The notes under the pieces: generated by a model
Told to the model about the DNA's origin: nothing
The model's database searches: none
What the model saw: the letters and a program-made list of their open reading frames with translations, nothing else
Shown: one piece after another, positions 22,617 through 34,599 of the stretch
Layout of the letters: each line of letters opens with the position of its first letter
Numbering within the stretch: position 1 is the first letter of the stretch
Assembly (NCBI GenBank): GCA_034440615.1
Contig: JAOTOM010005100.1
Coordinates: 574,501 to 638,500 of the forward strand
DNA: 64,000 nucleotides
Direction: 5' to 3'
Source of the DNA: Ashinkailepas kermadecensis
Taxonomy: Eukaryota; Arthropoda; Thecostraca; Neolepadidae
Translations under genes and position numbers: made by a program

Positions 22617-22781
22617 TTGGTTGGTTATTGGTTTTACGACACGTCGACCGTTGAGTCATGTAGCGTCGCCAATCTCTCACGCCGATTGGTCGCGGGCGAA
22701 GAGTAGCGACAGGTGAGACTCGAACCCACAACATTTCGATCGTGAGACGAGCATCTTACCCCTAGACCACTCGTCCCCGAG
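22617..22781 (-). mobile_element. tRNA-derived SINE, near full length, with target duplication
   Basis: Read on the minus strand the element starts with a tRNA-like head at about 22778. The Pol III A-box region reads TGGTCTAGGGGTAAGATG and the B-box reads GGGTTCGAGTCTC. An unrelated body follows, then a 3' tail ending CCAATAACCAACCAA. An exact 11-bp duplication AAAATGAGGGG lies at 22606-22616 and 22782-22792. The total length of 165 bp and the two internal promoter boxes identify a SINE rather than a tRNA gene, since the CCA-side acceptor stem is not paired. Transcription would be by RNA polymerase III and movement by a LINE that recognises the tail. Confidence 0.92.
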
Positions 22782-23122
22782 AAAATGAGGGGATAATTTT
22801 CTGGAGAGGATAATGTTCTCACTGACAAAAAGTAGAGGCACTTGAGAAACCGTTTGTTGCATCTGGGATTTTTTCTCGAAGTACGTGCATTCCTTGACAA
22901 AACTGCGTCAAAACGTTTGTAACCACGTGTACATACTTGAGATGAGATGAGTGACATGATAGCTGGCTTTCCCGGAATATTCAAACTGTTTCAGGAGGCC
23001 GGGACTCCACCTTCCCCTAGATAATACGGTGCAAATGTGATAAACAATTTCGAAGATACGCTGGTATGAACTCGCGACGCTGACAACGTAAAAGCGAAAA
23101 TGCGAATCAGGTGATCGATATC

Positions 23123-23315
23123 CAAGGGCGTTACTTCCTATACTTTTTTTTTGGGGGGGAGGGGCAAGATGTTGGTTTTGCTCCCTCCAAATAATTTCAA
23201 CTTTCAACATGGGACCCTATGGAGTGTGCCACCCCCCCCAAATCCTTTTGAGTTCGCCCATTGCTTTCATGCATTGTACACTCTCCCCAACAATTTTCAG
23301 AAATCAACACCCGTG
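23123..23315 (+). mobile_element. hAT-like MITE family C, 193 bp
   Basis: It starts CAAGGGCGTTACTTC and ends AAATCAACACCCGTG, which are imperfect inverted repeats. The flanks TCGATATC (23115-23122) and TCGATACC (23316-23323) match at 7 of 8. Inside are CTCCAAATAATTTCAACTTT, ACATGGGACCCTATGGAGTG and GCCCATTGCTTTCATG, which recur in the other family C copies. It is non-coding. Confidence 0.8.
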
Positions 23316-23464
23316 TCGATACCAATGTGGTAGCCCCAAGCTTAATTCCCGGTCCTTGAAAATGCTACAATACTTTTAACCCCGCACCAGCTGCCGTCGG
23401 CTCCGCGGGCCGGGTGACGTCATCAGGTGGCCACCTGCAGCCACTGCATCCCACGGCGAAATGC

Positions 23465-23470
23465 ACTTAC
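23465..23470 (-). promoter_or_regulatory. 5' splice site (GTAAGT) of the 923-codon exon
   Basis: On the minus strand the exon ends CCAGG and continues GTAAGTGC, a strong consensus donor. It falls exactly on a codon boundary after an AGG codon (phase 0). The frame stays open for only 15 more codons beyond it. Confidence 0.8.
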
Positions 23471-26239
23471 CCTGGCCGTGGGTGTCGAGTCGTAACTGAC
23501 GGTGCCCTCGGCGACCAGCCAGTCGCGCCGGCGCCGCTGTTCGTCGTCGTCCCGGCGCCGCTGCTCGGCGGTGCGGTTTATCACCTCGACGCGACCGACA
23601 CCGGCCCGGTCGATCGGGTGTATGATCTCCGGCTTGGCACGGAACTCGCCGTACACCTGGTCCTTGTCGCGGCGCTTCTCGTCCCGGCCGAACTTGAGCA
23701 GCTTCTTCAGCGAGAAGCGGCCGCGCGAGCGCGGCTCGTCTCGCCGTGAGCGTCGCTGCTCGCCGCCGAGCCGACGGTGCACCTGGTCGTCGCGCATGAC
23801 GCTGGCGTCCAGCTGCGCCGGCCGAGGCACCGACTGCGAGCGCGGCTTGGCGGCGCCCGGCCGCTGACCCGCCGCCTCCGTGCCGGGCGCAAAGCTCACC
23901 GCCTGCGAGCCGCGCTTGCGTGAGCGCGGACTCACGGAGCAGGCTCGGGCCGGCGCCGCCGGCGGCCGGTCGTCGTCGTCGTCTTCGTCTTCGTCTGTGT
24001 CGGTGCTGAAGGAGGAGCGTGCTTCGGCCGGTGGCTCGTCTCTGGTGGTCAGTCGGCCCGGTCGGCTCTGCTCGGCACGCTGCGTTGCAAGATGGGCGAC
24101 CTTGCCGCTAGGCCGGTGGGAGGATTCTTTCTCACGGGACCCTCTTGGCCGCAAATCAGTCTTGAGCTGACTGTGGAACGCGCTGACTCGCTGGTGCGGA
24201 GACGGCGGGCTGTGTTCGGGCTTCGGAGCGTCTCTTCGCCCCCTGGGGGCACAGGGCTCTGTTTCTAACATTTGTTCGCTTCGCTCCTGTGCCTTTTTCT
24301 CCCGGTTTCGTTTCTCCAGCTCTTCACGTTTCTTTTCCAACTCCTGCTCTCGCTTCATGGCACGCTGAGTTTTTGTCTCAGAATCTTTATGTATGGAAGA
24401 CTTTGGTGAATAGGAACTATTTATTTGCTGGCAGCCCTTCTTGGGCTCATCTCGGGGTGCCGTTTCATCCCCAAGACTTTTTGTTTGTCTGATGGCAGCC
24501 TTTTCGACTTCATTTTGTTCTTTTGAATGTCTGACAGGTGAGCTTTGCTCAGAATCCAATGGGACAGCATTCTTCGAGCGATGTTGCATGTCCACTCGGG
24601 CACGGAGCTCAGACTTATCCGCTGCTGACGGCGCATGCGCCACCCCAGCCGTGTCCAAGCTTAGCCTGCGGCTACCATTCTCCAAAGTCGGATGATGTGG
24701 CCCTCTCACTTGTCCCGGCTTTGCAGAAAGTCGCGGCTTATCACCAGGAATGGTTGGCTTATGGCCAGTGGCGGTCGGCTTTGCCGTGCAGCCAACCTCC
24801 GTGTCGCCCGGTTTCACTTCCAAACGCTCGGCACTAGTCAGGTTCGAAGAACCGGGCCCTTCCTGCAATTGTTTCCGTTTGTTATCGGCGATGGAGGTTT
24901 CACCTTTTTCACCGAAGCCACCTGCAGAGCCCGATTTTTCGCTAGTGACGTCACGCCCAGCTGTCCCAGAAGTGTCAGCCGGATGTGGAAAGACACTTGA
25001 CGACGAATTGGCACATTTTTCTCCCGCGGTGAGTTGCTCGCTCAGGTCGGCTTTCGGGCTAGCTGATTTGAACTTTGAACCTTTAGAGATGCCATCTAAG
25101 CAGTTGAGCTTAGCCAGATTTCTTTCTTGCATTTTGCCATGACTGCGCCGAGCCGCGGAGTCCTTTTGCCAGTTGGCTTTCTCAGCAAGCATCAATTTTA
25201 TCGCGCTGATATTACTGCTGGGCTCTGATGATCCCTTCTTGATTGCGTCAGTGTTTTGCAGCTTTGTATCGCGGTGAACATCTGCGCGCTTTAGCGGAGG
25301 TTTTCGCACCGAATTATCCCCCACAGAGTTCTCAGAGACAACAAATGACCTTCGGTTCTGCTCCTGTTCGGAGCCATCGGCTTCGGTTGTATCTAGCTTA
25401 GCCTCCGAGCACAATCCAGGCATCTCCACGCGATCACTATCATTCCCCTTGGTGTAGGCGGAAGGCGGACCCTCGGGGCCATCGTCCTCTTCACTCGTTT
25501 CCTCGTCGCCGGATGTCTTCGGCGACTCGTCCAGCCGCGTCACCATGTGGCCAGCCAGCTTAGTCTTCTCCCTGGCGGCGGTCACGCCAAGCTCCACCAT
25601 CTCGGGTCTACGCCGGCCGCTGGGCACCAGCTCGCCGTTCTGCATCGGCGCCACCGGGTTCACCTTGAGGTGGCCCGGACCGCGGCCGGTCGAGAACGGC
25701 GCCACGCTCACCAGAGGTGTGAACTTCTTGTGGCGGCCCGTCAGCGCGCTGCGCTCGGTCGTGCGGTCGTTCTCGTCCACCCAGTCGACCAGCGTGCGCG
25801 ACGTGCCGGACAGGTTGCTGCTGATGCTGTTGAAGTCGGTGTTGCGCTTGGTGAGGGTCTCAAAGGCGCGTTCCTCGGGACTGAGCGCAGCCGACGGCTC
25901 GGCGCACTCGGTGTCGTCGTCCGCGTCCGGCTCGTCGTCGGACGAGGGCGTCTCGCCGCCGACGCCGATCACCTCTGGCTCGTCGCGGAAGATGAGCGCG
26001 AGCTGGCGGCGGCGGCGCGGCCGGGCGTCCGTCACCAGTATGCCAGCCGGGGCCGGCGGCCGCGGGGTGCTCGCCAGCAGCGAGCGGTTGATGGCCGACG
26101 TGACGAGAGCGCCATTCTCGTCGCAGTCTGCGTCGCGGTCGTCGAGGAACGAGATGTGGCCGCTTGTGCCGAGGCCGGTGCCGATGACGTCGGTGTCGGC
26201 GGCGCGCCTGCTGGCCATGTCCAGTTGCCGGCCGGCCAT
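23471..26239 (-). CDS. First coding exon (923 codons) of a large disordered protein, family not recognised
   Basis: I do not recognise this protein. The start is well supported: the ATG at 26239-26237 has a strong Kozak context (GCCATGG), and an in-frame TGA lies 45 bp upstream at 26284-26282. The N-terminus is acidic and serine-rich (TPSSDDEPDADDD, about residues 100-115). The middle is low-complexity and polar. A predicted coiled coil, rich in E, K and R, spans about residues 625-660 (REQELEKKREELEKRNREKK). An acidic run DTDEDEDDDDD lies near 745-755. The C-terminus holds a more conserved-looking patch from about residue 842 (RFSLKKLLKFGRDEKRRDK, then KPEIIHPIDRAGVGRVEVIN). The composition suggests a cytoplasmic scaffold or cytoskeletal regulator, which is inference only. 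GC content is high at both ends and lower in the middle. Later exons should lie below 23465 or outside the window. Confidence 0.85.
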
Positions 26240-27200
26240 GGCGGGCCCGGAGTAGCCACAGCCGTCAGACCGCCACAGTTGTCACCACTGGCTGCCACCG
26301 GCGCCGCGCGTCACCAGGCACTGCCAGTCATCCGTGCAGCGGGCGCGCCTGACACTGCACCTCACCGATGCGCCGGGCACCACCCGGCAGACGAGCCCGG
26401 GCCGCGAGAGAGGGAGAGAGCGGCAACACGCGTGCCCACAGCTGGCGCTCGGCTGGCGGCGTGTCGACTCAACACGCCGGCCAGGTGTCGACTGCACGCA
26501 CCTGCAACGGACACCTCGCAGCTGAGGCTAGCCCGGCCGACGAGCGTGCGCCGCCGTCGCCCGGTCGGGGAGCGGAGACACTGGCAGCGCGCGCGCTCGG
26601 CAGACCCGGCGCCACTCCCCTCGCAAACGCGGCCGCTGCACAGCGACACGTCACAGGCCGTGCACGGCCGCCGCGGCGCGACTGCGCCGCGCTGACGGCG
26701 CCCGGCCACACGCTGACTCACTGAAGGTCGGCCGGGGCGGCGAGCAGACCTGTCAACACGACCGGCGACTGCCGGCTCTCGTGCGTCGCTCCGCTGCCCG
26801 ATCTGCTGCGCCGTCAGCCGGCGGTTGGTCTCTGTCGTTCGCGTCAGCTGCCCGGTCACCGCCGAGCACACACGGTGACGTCACACGCGTGCCGCACGGA
26901 CGTTCCCCGAGTTAAACGCAATGACGTCACGATAAACACTGGGGTGCCGATACTGGCCGTGAGTCAGAGCGCGGCGGCGTCGGCTCGGCGAGCAGCGGCC
27001 GTCTCGGCACATTTCGCCGCCACGACTCGCACGGTGCCGACAGCACCTTTCCACCGGCTTCACTGAGCGTATCTGTTCCACAGCTCCGCGGTCAACCGCG
27101 CCTGACTCCCGCCTCTGCCCGAGCCCGGACGCGGAACCTCAATCCTCCGGTCGACCCGCAACCGTACACTGGCTGACAGTGGTCTCTCTACGTACACGCG
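26240..27200 (-). promoter_or_regulatory. CpG-rich 5' region and probable promoter of the minus-strand gene
   Basis: About 950 bp of very GC- and CpG-rich DNA lies directly upstream of the ATG and falls off to AT-rich sequence beyond about 27250. It presumably contains the 5' UTR and transcription start. No TATA box was identified. The open frames on both strands here, including one that runs antisense through the coding exon (25547-26695), have no recognisable motifs and follow from the scarcity of stop codons. Promoter activity is inferred from position and composition. Confidence 0.55.
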
Positions 27201-27526
27201 CTGACATAGGCTGTCGCGGCGCGGTGCACATTGCGTCGATGCAGGATGAAATGTGGCCAACAGCTTGATGGAATGTGATCTGTTATTCCGAACTACGGAC
27301 AGGGACGTAGGCAATGTACGTGCAGACATCAGCTGCCCAATAGCTTTAGCATATCTCAACATTATAAATATGGTACTTAGGGTCTCATATTTTCAAAAAT
27401 ATTCCCATGTCTTCAATTCTAATTAGATTCAATTGCACAACATGTCTAGATTTCCAGTCTAGTCTTCCAGTCAGTTCCACAACATGTCTAGATTCTAGAT
27501 TTCCTCAAACTATCAAATACCATTGT

Positions 27527-27712
27527 CAGGGGCGGATACAGGAGGCTGGGAACACGTTCCGCTCCCCCATGGAATGGTGGCGCCCCTCGAGGGGCCCGAG
27601 TGCAGCCCACCCCTGCTCAACGGAATTCGTAGTCGAGGCCCAGAAACTTCCGCAGTGGCGTCCCTCCAGACGAGTGCCCTTCCTACCACGAAAATTCCTG
27701 GATCCGCTCCTG
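27527..27712 (+). mobile_element. hAT MITE family A, 186 bp
   Basis: It starts CAGGGGCGGATACAGGAGG and ends CCTGGATCCGCTCCTG, a good inverted repeat pair. The flanking octamers ACCATTGT and ACTATGGA agree at 5 of 8, so the target duplication is eroded. The internal GGCGCCCCTCGAGGGGCCC and CGAAAATTCC blocks fit the family. Confidence 0.8.
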
Positions 27713-27789
27713 ACTATGGAATAGTGTATCCAAATTGTTTAAATCGGAAATGGGTAAAACCAATTTATAGCTTGCTGGTTTGGTTTTAA

Positions 27790-29195
27790 CACGCAGGTGA
27801 TGTGACTCGGTGCATGCATGCCGTCGGTAACGCAGGGTGGACGGGAGTGGAGAGCGCTCCGTCAGCCACATGAGGTGACTCGGTGCATGCATACCGTCGG
27901 TAACGCAGGGCGGACGGGAGTGGAGAGCGCTCCGTCAGCCACATGAGGTGACTCGGTGCATGCATACCGTCGGTAACGCAGGGCGGACGGGAGTGGAGAG
28001 CGCTCCGTCAGCCACATGAGGTGACTCGGTGTGCATGCCGTCGGTAACGCAGGGCGGAGGAGTGGGGGTGGTGATGTACCGTCGAGCAGGGCGGACGGGA
28101 GTGGAGCGCTCCGTCAGCCACATGAGGTGACTCGGTGCATGCTACCGTCGGTAAGCAGGGTGGACGGGGGAGGCCGTCGCACATGGGGCGGTGCATGCAT
28201 ACCGTCGGTAACGCAGGGTGGACGGGAGTGGAGAGCGCTCCGTCAGCCACATGAGGTGACTCGGTGCATGCATACCGTCGGTAACGCAGGGCGGACGGGA
28301 GTGGAGAGCGCTCCGTCAGCCACATGAGGTGACTCGGTGCATGCATACCGTCGGTAACGCAGGGTGGACGGGAGTGGAGAGCGCTCCGTCAGCCACATGA
28401 GGTGACTCGGTGCATGCATACCGTCGGTAACGCAGGGCGGACGGGAGTGGAGAGCGCTCCGTCAGCCACATGAGGTGACTCGGTGCATGCATACCGTCGG
28501 TAACGCAGGGCGGACGGGGGGGGAGAGCGCTCCGTCAGCCACATGAGGTGACTCGGTGCATGCATACCGTCGGTAACGCAGGGTGGACGGGAGTGGAGAG
28601 CGCTCCGTCAGCCACATGAGGTGACTCGGTGCATGCTACCGTCGGCAACGCAGGGTGGACGGGAGTGGAGAGCGCTCCGTCAGCCACATGAGGTGACTCG
28701 GTGCATGCATACCGTCGGCAACGCAGGGTGGACGGGAGTGGAGAGGCCGTCAGCCACGTGGGGTGGCTCGGTGTCATACCGTCGGTAACGCAGGGCGGAC
28801 GGGAGTGGAGAGCGCTCCGTCAGCCACATGAGGTGACTCGGTGCATGCATACCGTCGGTAACGCAGGGCGGACGGGAGTGGAGAGCGCTCCGTCAGCCAC
28901 ATGAGGTGACTCGGTGCATGCATACCGTCGGTAACGCAGGGTGGACGGGAGTGGAGAGCGCTCCGTCAGCCACATGAGGTGACTCGGTGCATGCATACCG
29001 TCGGTAACGCAGGGTGGACGGGAGTGGAGAGCGCTCCGTCAGCCACATGAGGTGACTCGGTGCATGCATACCGTCGGTAACGCAGGGTGGACGGGAGTGG
29101 AGAGCGCTCCGCCAGCCACATGAGGTGACTCGGTGCATGCATACCGTCGGCAACGCAGGGTGGACGGGAGTGGAGAGCGCTCCGCTAGCCTTTAA
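27790..29195. repeat. 73-bp minisatellite, about 19 copies
   Basis: The unit contains TGCATGCATACCGTCGGTAA, CGCAGGGCGGACGGGAGTGG, AGAGCGCTCCGTCAGCCACA and TGAGGTGACTCGG. Starts at 27811, 27884 and 27957 give an exact 73-bp period. Most copies are nearly identical. A few, near 28040-28190 and 28740-28785, carry deletions that shorten them. C/T variation (GGGCGG versus GGGTGG) and T/C variation (GGTAAC versus GGCAAC) define unit subtypes that occur in runs. Each unit carries the palindrome TGCATGCA and the symmetric AGCGCT. Seventy-three is not a multiple of three, so the minus-strand frames rich in HRVTSCGWRSALHS are not a protein. Confidence 0.96.
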
Positions 29196-29199
29196 AATC

Positions 29200-30890
29200 T
29201 CGGAAACTAAGTTTTCTGGTTTTCTGGGTCTATGGGGTCATCGAAACTTTGATGCCACGGAGAAAGTGCATGCAGAAAATATGTTTAGTTTGTGTTAATG
29301 GTAGCAATTAGCTCACCAAGACTATGCACCATTTGAAAGAAGAAGACCTGACGAATGTAGTAAAATAGATGGGATTTCCTGGTGTCAACTTCAGTTCACG
29401 TGAACTCTGGAACTTGTATTAACCTGACCTTTCAAAGTCATATTTTGAAGTTGTCCTATCTTTATCAAGACCTGCTCCATCAATTGTCTAACTGTTGGTA
29501 TTAATATTTATTTTGTGTAAAGCTGACTAGATTATGGGTCACTGAAGTGAAACGACGGCTTCATCTTACCTCCGCAGTTTCATTGTACGCGACCATGAGC
29601 ATAGCCGACTTGGGTATCGTTTCAAGGCTATTCCCTGATAGAGCACTATGGTGGTATTGCCAAATACGGCATAGGTCAGAGATCACATCCTGGTAAGTGA
29701 CCTGACCACACAATAGTACCTTTGTGTGTTGTTGATGAACGATATGGGTCCCATTTCAAAGCACCTTTCTCATAAATCAAGATAGTTACAAATGTAAATA
29801 TATCAGAGGTGCAGAGATCGCACATGGGTTAGTGACCTGACTTTAGAATGATGCTTGTATAGATGCATTATAGAAGCGATCTGGCATAGAATACTTTCAA
29901 CACTTGGTTCAAATAGAAATACAGTCAAGGACAGTTTTAAAGGGTCGGGAAGGTAAACATTCTTTACCCATGCGTGGAAGCAATGAGACATTTTCGCAGT
30001 GAAATGGATTCAAATATACCCAAAATATATAAATACCTAGAACAAAATGTCTCCTCTTATGAATCATTAATCTCCTAAATCATGAATCTCCCCTTATGAA
30101 TCATCAAATCAATCAGCCTCAATCATTATTCTCCGACAGAACGGACCCAAACCGAAGAGAAGCCCTGATACAGCTTGTTTACCTCACTGACAAGGAAAAG
30201 AAACACCCAGAAACACAAGGTAGCCGGTTTTATTCCAGGTTTAATGCACAGAGCTAACAGAAGTGACGTCATTGGAATGAAATTGTTGTGTGCTAGAATG
30301 TCACATTAATGCAATTAATGCAATGATAAAGAATATGCAAAAACATTGCTTTTCTTTCTTGTGGACATGTGTAGCTAATACATTCACTAAATCATACAAA
30401 TGTTTCTTATTGATCAATATCATTTTCAAAACAGAATTTAGTTCAAGAAGCAAGCAAAATGGGGGTCAATCTGCATACTACCTTATAATAATGCGAGCTG
30501 CCGAATTGAACAGTCTGCAAATTCTTAGTTTAACCCCAATAAGTACACCCATTGGCTAAGGGGTGAAGGCTATTTGAGGCTATATATTATCAGAGATGAA
30601 AGATCAAAGATCAAAGATGAACTACTCATTGTGTGTTGTTTACCTATTTTTACATACCCCTGCCTCCACTGACGACAGTGAGAAAAAGCTAACTGAAATA
30701 TGTCCGATTTGGTGTCAAGTCATTCAAAATGTGCAACTGGTTTAGTGTCCAATAAAACAATGACAGCTAGTTGAACCACACGGGTGGAGCACACGGCTTC
30801 CGCAAAGTATGACGCTCTTTGATAACAATTGTATGTGTGTGTAGGTGGTGGGGTGGAGGATGTGAAGTTCACTTATGAAAAATGAGGCCA
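29200..30890. other. AT-rich intergenic, no gene seen
   Basis: No recognisable gene or element. A small GATCAAA repeat lies near 30598-30615. A 20-bp string CCACTGACGACAGTGAGAAA near 30668 recurs at about 31450. Confidence 0.4.
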
Positions 30891-32935
30891 TCAGGCTACT
30901 GGTAGCTCTCGCTGCGTTGCTCGATGAGATATATGTTCAGTAAGTGGGGAGGCCGGAGAGATGGAATCAAGCTTTCTGATGTCAACAATGTAGCCAGCTG
31001 ACTGCAGCTGTCACCAGCCGTGTGCATCGGAGCAAGGGGTGGAGGTGGCGATTCAGCGACGACGCCAGAAATGTATCGGGGAGGGGAATTGATAGAGATA
31101 CCAATTAAGAGCCAATTCATTGGCATGCTGAGGAAACTGTCGCGAGTCTCGACAGTCTGATTTGGGTGTCAATTTAAGGCCGGTTCCAATATTTTGTGTT
31201 TGGAAGGATGAGGTACTGATTCCTAGGTGCCATTATCGAGGAGTTCGCATGGGCAGTGCAGGTGCTAATTCAGGGGTGTCACCAAGAAAGTGTGCTAACG
31301 TATGGACGAAGAGTGGAAGTGGTGAATCCAGGGAAACTCCCGATGATCCAGGGGCTTTTCGAGGGTTTGTTTGACAGACTTAGACGGCGTCACGGGGAAT
31401 TTGTCTGGAGGTGGTGGTGGCAGTGCAGATTCAGAGCCGCCACCACTCGCTTCCACTGACGACAGTGAGAAAGCAGTGTTATGTGAGGCCGTAGTCACAT
31501 TGGTACGTGCGTTGATCTTACCACGAAGCGAAAATTTGCATGAAATGGAAAACCTCACTCGCCTTCCACAAAATCATACAAATTGAATTCTTACACTTAT
31601 TAGAAACTTAATTGACATGACACAACGCATGTCAGTTACAAACACATCTAGCTAAAAGCGAATCGTGAACATAACAGATGCATATGTACATGATCCTCCA
31701 GAGCGCTGCACAACACTAGTAGAGGCAGTGATAGGCACGTTTGTTACGGACGAGGCGTACACGGTGGTCGACATCTGCAGATTAGCATACGCCACTACTC
31801 TCTTTCCATCTAGCGACACAAAGCGATGAAATCTTCGATTTCTTCACCAGAAGTGCTTCACGAAACCGAACGGCAAGTTTATCGCTCATTATATCGGTAC
31901 AAATGTCGGACACCGAAACAAAGAAAAACTAACTTTTGTGCTGAGGGGCCACTGACAGTATTCAAAGAGCGCTTAAGGGGTTAAGATTTGCCCATCTAGT
32001 TGAGTGGGAGGCTGACGCGATATACCGCACGCTTAACCGACCAATCAATGTCACATGAATTTTTGTTGTGCGCGGTTGCCAACAAAAATCACTTGCATCT
32101 GATACTCCAATCTTTCTGATGGTTGCAAGTATTTACAAAGATATACGTGTTTGTATAGTGCCCAGCGCAGCTATCGGAGAAGTAGGGGACTTTCTCCAGT
32201 TCTGCATGCATCTGCCGTATGAAAGTCATTGGCACAGACTGGAACGGTGCCACTGCCGCCGTGTTCTGTGTTAGGAGTCAGAAACTACACAAAAGCTTTT
32301 GTATAGAGCGAACGACGGATTAAGAGTTCATTAGGAGTTTTTCCAATGAAAGCTTTGGGTCGCATCCTGGAGGACGAATGTCACAAATACGGAAAACCTA
32401 CTGTTTTTAAAGTAGTTTTGGGATCGTCACGTGAACCTGGCGTTTAACGAGGATTTTCTCCACACGGTTTTATACTTTGCATGGTAGCATTTCATCGACA
32501 TATTTATAATGACAGGTACACGCATATACAGTGCCTTGACATTGTGTATCCTCACCCTCTCGTGAGATGGAGGAACCAACTAATGCACTCCACATGGGGA
32601 CTTATTGGAATATATCGGTTGTGCCATGCACTCCTTGGGCAAATCGGGCGCCCGTTGGTTTAAAATGCTGGTGATTCCCTTGTCTGACGGCTGTATTTTT
32701 AGAGACCGTTGAGGATTACTTAGCCTGGATATGTGAAATAAAGCCAGTTGAGCATGGAGGGGTAGACGTTCGCAATTTGCATTGGTACAGAACATGACTC
32801 TGTGGAAACTTTTGAACTGGCCTGGCTTCATGCATTTTAACGTTGCTCATACGGTGCTAGCTGTAAGCTGGTCGGTCCAAGCAAGTCATAGTCAGTCCCA
32901 GTCCTACATACGCACATAGCCTACATACATACATA
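30891..32935. other. Intergenic, no gene recognised
   Basis: Short frames, the longest around 32068-32274 and 30896-31126, show no motif I can assign. There are no clear splice signals or repeat structure. Confidence 0.35.
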
Positions 32936-32943
32936 GCCCAAAA

Positions 32944-33950
32944 TTATATTTGATTTTCACCAACGACCTTGGATCTCATCTCCCAGACGGGAAACAGGTC
33001 GCCTACGCTGATGACGTGCAATTTCTGGACTCAGACACCCCGGCAAATTTTGAAGTATTAAAACAACGAGTAGGGTACACCTTGAGTATGGCTCTAACTT
33101 GGTTTACCCAAAATCGGCTCAAAATCAACCCTAGCAAAACGGAACTAATAGTTGTAAAATCTCGGCGTCTGAAACTTGGCGAAAACTTCTCTATCACATT
33201 TGGGGACAACGAAATCAAGCCCTCGCCCCACGCCAAAATTATCGGCATCTATGTAGATTCCGCTTTGTCATGGGACAAACAGATATCCCAAGTAACTCGC
33301 CGCTGCTACTGTGTTCTCGTCGGGCTGTCAAAATTATGGCACAAAATTCCCCCCCAAAACGAAAAAGTTACTGGTTCAGGCATTGGTTTTCCCCACATCT
33401 ATTACAATATGACTGTTTGTGGAGCTGCAACAAAACTCAGAAACACCGAATTCAAAAGGTCATCAATTTCGGCGCACGTATCGTCTCTGGCTTAAGTCGA
33501 CGAGAGCACATTACAGCGATGCTAGAGGCCCTGGATTGGCTGAAGTTCGACAACATGCTTCAGGAGCGCGATTTGGCCATGGTTGGAAGACTGCTTGCAA
33601 CATCTGACCCCCTTACATTGGCTAACAGTATTAATTTCCGCTCCGAAATCTCCAGTAGGAGCACTCGAGAAACTGACGCGAATAAATTAGAGCTGCCCGG
33701 CATTAATACGGAAGCTGCGAGGCGCAGCTTTCTGTATCGGGCGGTCAGCATGTGGAATAATAGGGTTGATGCTCAGGGGCGTATTTGATGGCATGTTTTA
33801 TCATTTTATCTTTTTCCATTGACATTTTGCGTTATTTAGTGTTTTTCATAATTCGAGTTTCTCTTGTATCATTGAACCATGTATTGACGCGAGTGCTGAA
33901 AAGCCATGAATATGGAGAACTCCATATACGACTATGACTATGACTATACA
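32944..33950 (+). pseudogene. 5'-truncated, frameshifted LINE (reverse transcriptase C-terminal part)
   Basis: The first frame (about 32944-33360) encodes the end of a non-LTR reverse transcriptase. It contains QVAYADDVQF, whose YADD at 33004-33015 is the catalytic motif, then LTWFTQNRLKINPSKTELIV and the thumb-like IIGIYVDSALSWDKQI. A frameshift between about 33360 and 33430 moves the reading to another frame, which continues through RIQKVINFGARIVSGLSRRE and SFLYRAVSMWNNRV and stops at 33788. The non-coding 3' end finishes with a short GACTATGACTAT tail at about 33931-33945. The N-terminal endonuclease and first half of the RT are absent. The element is dead; the clade is not determined. Confidence 0.88.
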
Positions 33951-34229
33951 TAAGAATTGTCACTAAGCGAATGATGCAGGGTACTTGCATTGCGATGGGA
34001 ATCGTAATCATGGTTTTGGCCGCATCTCACTCAGGTGCAATCCACTGTGCCGCGTCGTCATCCGCCCGGAACGGGCAACCGGCAGGAGAGAACCTGATCC
34101 GTTAGATAAGTAGTCAAGGACGGGAAGCTGATGAAGCGCCTCAATGCACCAAACACCAAAGTCGTGATTTTGCAGAAACGAGCTTGGGGAGAAAGAATGC
34201 ATGTGGGTTGACGAAGACGTTGACCAACC

Positions 34230-34300
34230 GGTACAGGACGACACGAAGGGCGCCAGACGAGCGGTATAGGACGACACGAAGGGCGTTAGACGAGCGACGG
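34230..34300. repeat. Two-copy direct repeat, about 38 bp
   Basis: AGGACGACACGAAGGGCG occurs twice (about 34232 and 34270), each followed by YYAGACGAGCG. Confidence 0.7.
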
Positions 34301-34599
34301 CGAGAGGCGAGCTCGAGGGTTCCGTGCCCTAAGCACAGGATAGGTCATCGCACCGTTGTCGGCGGAGAACGATGATGACACAGTCGCGGCCGTCATAGGT
34401 GGGGCAGAGCGTGGCGACCCGGCGTAGGAGATGCTGCCATAAACCCATTTTTCATCAAATAATGCGAGCAATTCATGAAAGATATTGTGATAAAGTTAGT
34501 ATCGGACAAATTTAAAAAGTACAATTCTGAGTAAAGAAGGCATAGCATTAAGATTGGCAACAAATAAAAAATCGCAACAGCATGTCAGTCTGGTAGGGC

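Noticed and set aside
22712..22778. Functional tRNA gene on the minus strand
   Set aside because: It has A- and B-boxes but no paired acceptor stem at the 3' side; the body continues into a SINE and an 11-bp target duplication surrounds the whole unit.
23123..23315. Merlin rather than hAT origin for the small elements with 8-bp duplications
   Set aside because: Merlin also makes 8- to 9-bp duplications, but the CAG...CTG ends and CAGGGGCGGATCC-type termini fit hAT; still unproven without an autonomous partner.
25547..26695. Long plus-strand open frame (382 codons) antisense to the 923-codon exon
   Set aside because: It lies in very GC-rich DNA where stop codons are rare, is antisense to a supported exon, and has arginine/alanine/proline-rich text with no motif.
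27790..29195. CRISPR array or protein repeat
   Set aside because: Units are contiguous with no spacers between them, the period is 73 bp, and the genome is eukaryotic.
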